A stretch of DNA of 64,000 bases from Anastrepha obliqua (Eukaryota > Arthropoda > Insecta > Diptera > Tephritidae). A model generated the notes under the pieces. The model was not told the DNA's origin, did not search any database, and worked only from the letters and a program-made list of their open reading frames with translations. The translations under genes and the position numbers were made by a program. Every line of letters starts with the position of its first letter. Position 1 is the stretch's first letter. Location of the stretch: positions 28,370,001 through 28,434,000 of the forward strand of contig NC_072895.1 of the NCBI RefSeq assembly GCF_027943255.1. The letters are read 5' to 3'. Below, piece after piece: positions 56,530-64,000 of the stretch.

Positions 56530-59000
56530 CCCTTAACTGGTATCGTGGGGGCCGCGCAGACCCCACGCATTTTATTTTTTTGAATTTCTTAAAAACTACG
56601 CATAGTACGCGGCTGCCATTTTGAGTAATCTCATTACGTCGCGACACGCGGCGGGTGTCGGACGTTCGGCGCTGAAGCTTTTACCAGAGCGGAGCTACGT
56701 ACGTTGCGGGGGCCGTGCGGACCCCACTATACCAGTTCCGTAAGTTTTTAGTAAATATTTTATTTAACTTATTTGTTTGTTTTACAGTTATTTTGCTAAG
56801 ATGGCGAGACCTTTGAGTAATAGGACTATAGAAGAAATACTGAACGAGGATTCTGACTCCGAATCAGTACTCGGTGGCCATTTAGAAGAACAAATCAGTG
56901 ACAATGATGGAATTAGCGATTGTGAGGAGCCGCCAACACAAGACTCAGATAGCAGTGAGGATCTGGGTCCAGAAATTGAAGCATGTTCTTCAAAGAGTGA
57001 AGATGAACTTGTTGCAGGACCGAGTCAGAGCAGTTACTATGGAAAAAATAAATACAAATGGTCTAAAAATCCACCAGCAGCTTCACGAACTCGTCAACAT
57101 AACATCGTTAGACAAAGACCTGGATTGATTGGTCCAGCAGCGTCAAAAAATGAGATGACTACCAAAGAATCATTTGAACTACTTATAGATGGTAATACCT
57201 ATTATACAAACGAAAAGATTACAGAGAGTTCAGAAAAGTATTCCACAGTGGCGTTTTGGACAAATCATGTTTCTGAAACGGAGATGAAAGCTTTTATAGG
57301 TCTCATGTTACTGCCCGGAGTATTCAAATCTGGACATGAAGATGTAGAATCTTTGTGGGCCACAGACGGAACTGGTCGCGAAATTTTTAGAACAACCATG
57401 GCATTGAAAAGATTTTTGTTCATTTTGGCAAATCTACGGTTTGATGATATTGCATCAAGGGAGGAACGAAAGACTGTAAATCGGGCGGCATTGATTTCTG
57501 AAGTTTTTGACAGATTTATAGAAAATTGTCAGAAGAATTACAGTTGTTCGGAATATATAACCATTGACGAAATGTTATGTACATTTCGAGGCCGATGTTT
57601 GTTCCGGGTTTACATGAAATCAAAGCCAGCTAAATATGGCATCAAAATATTATGCCTATGTGATGCTAAGACTCACTATTTATATAATGCTTTCATATAC
57701 ATATACTGGGAAACAGCATGATCGTACCAGGTGTCAACAATCCATACCTACACAATCCGTACTACAGTTAGCTACTCCAATTTTTGGATCAAACAGAAAT
57801 ATAACAGCAGATAATTGGTTTTCTTCAGTGGAGCTGGTAGATACATTGCTGGAAAAGAATTTGACTTATTTTGGGACATTGAGGAAAAATAAACGTGAAA
57901 TCCCCTCCCAATTTCAACCAAATAAACAACGTCAACCTGGAACAACTCTCTTTGGATTTACGGCGAGCAAAACACTAGCTTCTTTTGTACCGAAAAAGAA
58001 TCAGAGTGTAATAATGATTTCTTCAATGCACCACGACCAAACTGTCAATGAAAGATCTGGGAAACCTGAAATAAGAGAGTTTTACAATTCCACAAAAGGT
58101 GGAGTTGATGCTTTAGACCAAAAGTGCGCTAATTACTCTGTAGCTCGCAGAACACGACGTTGGCCAAGTGTAGTGTTTGCTGGAATGCTAAATATTGCTT
58201 GTGCGAACGGCTATGTGTTATGGAAAAGTTCAAATACTGAAAAAAAAATGAAAAGGAAGAACTATATAAAATCAGCTGGGATGGAATTAATAAAAGAACA
58301 TGTCATAGATCGGAAAGCTGAGTATTCAATGTACCCACGAGAACTGCGAGAAAAGATTGATCGTTTAGTAGCATCTTATAATATAACTGCAACATCTGTG
58401 ACTAATTCCACGCCTGAAGTTTCCACCTCGAGCCGAAATGATCTAAAAAGAGGGCGCTGTTACTTATGTGATAGAAAAAAGACGGGAAATTTGTTACAAA
58501 ATGCAATAATTGCAAGCATTTCATTTGCAAATTGCACAGTAGCACAAAAGTACTCTGTGATAGTTGTCAAGACTGAAATTAGTCCACTTATAATGTTCCT
58601 AAACACTTCGGTTTATAATTTTGTGTTGCTTTTTTTCTAATACGTTGAAATACTTATGTTTTAGTTTATTTTTTCAAAGTTGATTTTATAAGAAATAAGA
58701 AAACATACATATGTTAGCTAAAGACTTTCGAAATAATAGTTTTTTTTTTATTTTTATAGTGGTAAGAAAAAAATACCAAAAAATTGTCCAAATTTTGCGA
58801 TCTCTTGTAGTAAATAAATTAAAAGAAGTATATGAACAAAAACTTATTAATTTCATAAAACAAGCTTGTTATTTGTCCTATCAAAATAGTTCTTGAAAAA
58901 AATTGTAGACATTTGTATCCTAGAATCTAATTTTAATAGGGGGCCGCGCGGCCCCCACGATACTAGTTTCGTTAGTCAAATTTACGATACCAGTTAAGGG
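56530..59000 (+). mobile_element. piggyBac element nested in an R1-type LINE
   Basis: Ends CCCTTAACTGGTATCGT at 56530 and the exact complement ending at 59000, flanked by TTAA at 56526-56529 and 59001-59004. 2471 bp. Near each end lies a GC-rich imperfect palindrome (GTGGGGGCCGCGCAGACCCC, near 56546, and GGGGGCCGCGCGGCCCCC, near 58940) that may bind the transposase. The LINE frame continues on both sides. Confidence 0.96.
56801..58576 (+). pseudogene. piggyBac transposase, two frameshifts
   Basis: Cut-and-paste transposase at TTAA. The chosen start is MARPLSNRTIEEIL at 56801 because of its acidic N-terminus (NEDSDSES). An upstream GTAAGT (56739) and TTTTACAG (56781) may be a 5' UTR intron. 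Catalytic aspartates: ITIDEMLCTFRGRC (57562), ITADNWFSSVELVD (57801), GGVDALDQKCANYS (58100). A one-base frameshift near 57700 (FIYIYWETA against YTGKQHDRTR) splits it. A second near 58490 moves the cysteine-rich domain (RCYLCDRKK then CNNCKHFICKLHSSTKVLCD) out of frame, with a stop at 58574-58576. Domain order is complete. Recently dead. Confidence 0.92.
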
Positions 59001-59004
59001 TTAA

Positions 59005-60425
59005 GAAAGCATCGCAGTGCAGTAGATGCAATAATACAAGTATACAAAATAGCAAAAACTGCTCTCTTTGGTTGAATATGGCTAGGAGGAACCAAAAAAT
59101 ATTGCGCAGTGGTGACTCTGGATGTTAAAAATGCGTTCAGTATGGCCAAATGGGACCAAATACTGATGACACTTCGGAGTATGAATGTGCCGAATTATCT
59201 GACAAAGCTTATTGCTTCATACTTTGATAACAGAACCCTACAGGTATGGTATGATACAGACATAGGCCCCAAAAGCTATAAGGTAACTGGAGGCATTCCT
59301 CAAGACTCTGCACTAGGCCCGGCTCTGTGGAATATCATGTATGATGGAGTTCTACGCGTTGAACAGCACGAACAAGCCAGCATTGCTGGGTACGCAGATG
59401 ACCTAGCTGTGGTAGTTGTAGGGAAAACGCTAAAAGAGGTCTCTCGAAGGGTAGAGGATACCATCAATAAAATTAAGCAATGGTTGCAATCGTCTGGGCT
59501 AAGACTAGCCGACCATAAGACCGAACTGGTTCTCCTAAGTTCTAGGCGAAAAGTTGAAAACATTCAAATAAAGGTTGGTGGTCACAATATAACATCAACA
59601 GATACCATAAAACATTTAGGGGTAATAATCGACAGAAGGCTCAATTTTAAAAAGCATCTGGAATACGCATGCTCCAAAGCTGCAACGCGACTGATGCCCA
59701 ATGTGGGTGGACCAAGGCAACAAATGAGAGCATTGTTAGCAAGCGTCTGCAACTCGATCCAGTTTTACGCTGTGGTGGTGTGGGGCGATGTAGTGAAATA
59801 TCCCAGCTACTTGAAGCAGGCTAAACGGGTGAACAGATTATGCAATGTCAGAATCATTAGAGGCTATAGGACCATATCTGACGAAGCAGCAGGGGTAATA
59901 GCAGTCAGGATCCCCCTCGATATAAAGGTAACATGCATGAAACAAAAACACCAACATGCAAGAAACGCGTGGATATCTGGTCACAAAGCCTCACTGAGGG
60001 TCGAGGATATCGCTATGCAAAACTGGCAGACCAAATGGAACGATAGTGGGAAGGGAAGAACCACTTTCACTATGATCCCCGACACACAGAAATGGATCCG
60101 GAGAACTTATGGAAACGTAACCTTCATGCTGACACAGTCTTTAACTGAGCATGGCTGTTTCAGGCAGTATTTGTACAAATACAATCACACAGACTCCCCA
60201 TTCTGCCTATAATGAAAAGAAAAAATTGAAACGCCTGATCATGTCCTGTTGGAGGGCTCTAGGTTTGATAGGGAACGAAGCATGTGACGCTCGAATATGG
60301 GCGAGAGCATGACAGCTGCTAGCCTAGTACAATATATGCTAGAATCTGAAGAAACGTGGAACTATGGTTGTAACGTAGCCTCAACAATTATGCAAAGGCT
60401 GAGACATGATGATAATGAACGCAGA
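59005..60425 (+). pseudogene. R1-type LINE, 3' half of split RT
   Basis: Resumes from 56525. RT core: VTLDVKNAFSMAKWDQIL (59112), GGIPQDSALGPALWNIMYDG (QGS changed to QDS), GYADDLAVVVVGK with intact YADD, ADHKTELVLLSSRR and IKHLGVIIDRRLNFKKHL. The frame (59109-60212) ends at SPFCL with a stop, short of the cysteine knuckle, which is damaged downstream (60235-60425). Similar to the 43 kb LINE. Confidence 0.88.
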
Positions 60426-60990
60426 CAAATGAGTGAATAAACACATCCTGCCTCCTCGAAGGAATATCTTAACTGGTAATACCGAGGGGAAAAAAAGCAG
60501 CATGGGCGTTTGCGAACAGGATTATTGTAAAGGACCCATTTTTCATCACCAGTAACGATGCGTTTCAAAAAACTTTCATTTTCAAGCCATTGCAGCAGCT
60601 GAGAAGACACATTCATTCTCTGCTGAAGGTTGGCGACGAAAAGTCTATGCGGAACCCATTTTCCCAGCTTTGAAACCTTTCACAGCTGAAGTAGGTGCTT
60701 GTGAACTGTTCCATGCGATGAATTTAACTTCTGAGCTATCATATCGACTGTCCAATTTGGCTCAGCTTCCACGAGTTCGAGCAAGGCGTCGGAGTTAAAG
60801 ACTTCAGGATGACCAGCGCGCGGGGCATCCTCCACGTCGCAGTTACCACTTCGTAGTTTTGAAAACGACTTTTGCGCAGTCCTTACACTCAGGGTAAGGG
60901 TTTATTTCTGCAGCAGCAGTTGTTGCATTTTTACCAATTTTATAAAAAACATACAAAATATGCCTACTGTACGCGTTCGAAGATTTCATT
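60426..60990 (-). pseudogene. Mariner relic, N-terminal half
   Basis: Minus-strand pieces, from 60990: SSNAYSRHILYVFYKIGKNA and TTAAAEIN, damaged middle, LGKWVPHRLS (near 60655, WVPHEL type), LENESFLKRIVTGDEKWVLY (60575) and NNPVRKR. Truncated just after. No terminal repeats. Confidence 0.75.
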
Positions 60991-61160
60991 TTATATTTTA
61001 ACAACACGTGCTTCTATCCGCGATTAAAATCACTTGTTGAATGCACAATAAATCAAAGAAAATATAAATAGTTCCGTTATATTCCGCGAATAATTTTTTG
61101 TATGCAAAAATCGTACAAAAGTGAAATTATGGGCACGAACTTATGGACGGACCTGATATA

Positions 61161-61738
61161 CAGGGTTGTTAATATTCGACGGTCCCATCTGGCAACCCCG
61201 TATCTTTTCACAGAGACGTCAGATCGCTTAATGACATACCGCGTTGGAAGCGTCAGTCCAAGCAGATTTTTACTATGGAAAACAGTACATGCCACTCGCG
61301 CACTCCCAAATTGTTGAAATTTACATTCAACAAAAGAAGTCAATTGTGAAAACTCAACGTGCGTATAAAAAATTAAATAATGTGAAAAGTGCGCCTTCTA
61401 AGAACACCATTAAACGTTTGTACGAAAGGTTTTCGACTGGTGATGCTCTTTCTAATCCGAAGAGGCCAAATCAAAACCGACCAAGGCGATCGGATGAGAA
61501 TATTGCTCTCGTACGGGCCAGTAATGAGGCGTTGCCAAGGACATCCCAAAATCGTCGTTCTCAGCAGTTGGGCATTGCTCGGAGCACTTTTAAGGAATTA
61601 TCCGCATTGATTTGTATTTATTCCCGTATAAAATTCAATTGACGCAAAGATTGTTGCCTGCGGACAAGCCTCGTCGATTGGAATGGGCCCAAAGAGTCAT
61701 CAAAATGTCTGAAGATCCGTCGAATATGAGCAATCCTG
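61161..61738 (+). mobile_element. TIR element keeping only the transposase DNA-binding half
   Basis: Ends CAGGGTTGTTAATATTCGAC (61161) and the complement of CAGGATTGCTCATATTCGAC (ending 61738), flanked by TA at 61159-61160 and 61739-61740. The frame at 61244-61642 reads IVEIYIQQKKSIVKTQRAYK, SAPSKNTIKRLYERFSTGDA and QQLGIARSTFKE, followed in another frame by LTQRLLPADKPRRLEWAQRV-type sequence (near 61640-61710). This is the helix-turn-helix half of the DD41D-like group. The catalytic half is deleted. 578 bp. Confidence 0.86.
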
Positions 61739-61740
61739 TA

Positions 61741-63794
61741 TAAATAGTCAAAGCATGCCAATATGTGGTGTTCTTATAATTTTGCAACAGGGTATATGCG
61801 AGTATAGACAAATTGTGCCAACTTCAACACGTACGAATTATCTGCTTTACCTTCTTTATCGGCCAAATAGAGGGGCGTGGGCTCCTATCGCTTGATAAAG
61901 AAAACAAGTCGAACGCATGTTCAATGCATTTAACTGTGTTTTAATGCCGAAATTCAACAAGTTAGCCCACTAATGATTTGAAAAATATTAATTTAATTTA
62001 TAACATTTGCCAAATGTCAGCCAAATGAAAGGCGATTTGTATGTACCTTCGTATGCATATCCAAACACACATACATACATACATACATATATACATAAAT
62101 ATACTCATACATATACATATATGACATAGTAATTATATGTATGTGACGTATGTATGTATGTACAAACGCCACTCGCAGTGCAGGCATTATTGAGATCAAG
62201 AAAAAGCGACACCAAATCCCACACATCGTCACCCCAATGCTCCACATTTCCATACAAATGCACACATTTGCTGGGCACACAACAAACTCACACGACTTCC
62301 ATGGACAGACGTATGTACGGCACATAAGTGTACATACATATGTAAGCAACTATGTAGGTAATTATGCACGTACGTATGTGTGTGTGTGTGCGTGCGCTTG
62401 TACATGATGTCTTACAAGCCGTTTCCCGATCGCAATCGATGTCTCAGCGGTTGTTAACATTCTTGTAAATTATGTTGAATTACTGGACTGGCGCGCATTG
62501 TCAGCAGCTCGTATCAAAAACATACATTGCATACATTTATATGTGGCTTTGTGCGAAACGCCGTTGCGGACCTATCCGTGAATGCCCAGAGGTAGCGGGC
62601 TGTGTACTTTTATAACCATACACATACACACACACACATATGCATCAACATACTGAAAGTTTGCACGTAAGGTAGGAAGGCCATCAGCCGCCGTGCTCAC
62701 CGCAGAAATAAAGTGCTTGCAATTAAAATTACCAGCCTTAAATAAACCACTCTTTAAGGGGTTTCGCCCTACCTTCCTGCCGGCATTGGTCGCCGCCTTT
62801 TGTGCGCGAAGCTGCTTGTATATTTCTTTTATTTGCATTACTTTTGATTTACTCGTGTTTTATTTTATTGCATTTATTTTTCTCTGTTTTTGTGATTTTT
62901 TGTTTTTTTTTTTTTTGTTGGCATTTCTCTGCGCTTCACTTAAGCAAACTTGGGGCCAAGCGCATTTGCTGCAGAGTTCAGCTGCGCAGCCACTGCCGTA
63001 TTATTGACCGTATTCATTATGTTTTTTAACCTGTCATTAAATAGCCTCGAGCTGAGCTCTTCCTTTTTGCGCCTTTTTGTCGCTTTTTTCTTACCATTTT
63101 CCCTTTTTGCTTCCTTATTTCAGCGTTCGTTTTTTTTTCAGCCTCAGCTGCACATGCCACCGGTGCTACCGCTGCATTGTAGTTTGTTTTTAATCATTTT
63201 TTTTTTGTTTTTTGCTTTATTTATTTTTATTTGCTATTATTATATGTTCGCCTCTGTTGCTGTTCCTTGTTGTTGTTGCGGTACAAATTGGTAGCCAAGT
63301 AATAATTGGTTTAAGGTTTAATGGTAAATGTCGTTTGTTACTCGCAGCTCACTTAGTTGCTCGCTGCCGGGCATTTGCCCGGTTCGAACTGTTCCCACTT
63401 AAGTTGTTGATCGTTGGTCGATTCAGGCACTGCTCGGTTGACAAAACTTCCTAGAAAGTCAAACTCTACGTGTTGTCAAGTCCAAGACAAAAGGCAATTG
63501 AAGGATCAATGCGCAGCTGTCAATGGCTACACACTTAGAAGCATCAGCTAAAGCTTAAAACAAAAAAAAAGCGAAAACGCCTGATAGTCAATCATGCCGC
63601 CGGGCAGTGAAAGCTCACACTTCGACGTTGCACGTAGCGGCATAGCGTTTAAAGTAGACAAGCGAACTATGCAAAAGGGGTATGCAACAAGCTTCTTAAT
63701 TGAGACAGAGAATATCGACGATTTCTACTGGGTACTGCACGTGACATGACAGCCTTTATGCCTCTGCTGGCCGCTCAGTAAACTGAGTATTTCA
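61741..63794. other. Gene-free DNA with simple repeats
   Basis: ACAT repeats near 62065-62160, TG/GT runs at 62376-62395, and T-rich stretches at 62860-63230. Hydrophobic frames at 62693-63294 come from the T-rich sequence. The missing Wnt2 first exon could lie here or beyond, but nothing supports a particular site. Confidence 0.45.
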
Positions 63795-64000
63795 GTTCTT
63801 CTCTTCTTCTTAATTGGCGCGATAACCACTTACGCGATTTTGGCCGAATTTAACAAAACGCGCCAGTCGTTTCCTTCTCGTGCTAACCGACACCAATTGG
63901 AAACACCAAGTAAAGCCGAGTTCTTTTCCACCTGATCTTTCCAACGCAGAGCAGGCTTTCCTCTTCCTCTGCTACCACCAGCTGTTACCGCGCCGAATAA
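63795..64000 (-). pseudogene. LINE C-terminal fragment at window edge
   Basis: Minus-strand frame from the window edge: AVTAGGSRGRGKPALRWKDQ, LLGVSNWCRLAREGNDWRVL and LNSAKIA with a stop. This is the C-terminal tail of a non-LTR RT ('GRP..RWKD.V...L..LGV.NW'). It continues beyond the window. Confidence 0.75.

Noticed and set aside
62572..62838. Minus-strand frame as a candidate Wnt2 first exon
   Set aside because: No signal peptide of the expected type and no donor site in the required phase.
62693..63294. Hydrophobic frames that resemble membrane proteins
   Set aside because: Produced by poly-T stretches. No transmembrane pattern or homology beyond composition.

Overview
This window looks like insect nuclear DNA, most likely from a higher fly and plausibly a tephritid fruit fly. 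The only host gene I recognise is the last four coding exons of a Wnt2 orthologue on the minus strand (40516-41881). Its protein pattern and short introns are fly-like. Almost everything else that codes is a transposable element or a broken piece of one. The fly/tephritid placement is inference from the Wnt2 protein and the element types; no species marker was seen.

Layout. 0-6 kb: a tRNA-derived SINE with perfect target duplications, LINE fragments, and a TA-flanked DD41D-type Tc1/mariner element. 7-10.6 kb: an inverted-repeat MITE with a 9-bp target duplication, then a Tc1-like DD34E element with a complete mariner nested inside it. 12-16 kb: LINE relics, a transposase relic, a second SINE and a mariner. 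17.6-25.1 kb: a second DD41D-type element, two more SINE copies, LINE RNase H and reverse transcriptase fragments, and a mariner relic. 25.1-29.1 kb and 16.0-17.6 kb: gene-free, microsatellite-rich DNA. 29.5-33.4 kb: two Helitrons of different families in tandem, with defined TC and CTAG ends. 33.4-35.6 kb: a LINE split by a 751-bp element with TTAA target duplications. 35.7-39.6 kb: a nearly intact mariner, an irritans-type mariner relic, and a DD37D (maT-like) element.

39.6-42 kb: a LINE tail, a hexanucleotide array, then Wnt2. 42-47.3 kb: a truncated mariner, two LINE 3' ends, and a broken RAG1-like (Transib-type) transposase. 48.7-53.7 kb: a Mos1-like mariner with an internal deletion, a small Helitron, and two fused mariner relics. 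54-60.4 kb: LINE pieces, including an R1-type LINE cut in two by a 2471-bp piggyBac element. 60.4-64 kb: a mariner relic, a short TIR-flanked element keeping only the DNA-binding half of a transposase, gene-free DNA, and a LINE tail.

The genes do not form a pathway. The window is a fly Wnt locus embedded in nested, mostly dead mobile elements, and the value lies in the nesting order, exact element ends and repeated deletion patterns. No transposase here appears fully functional. The closest is the mariner at 35697-36973, which appears one base away from a full-length frame.
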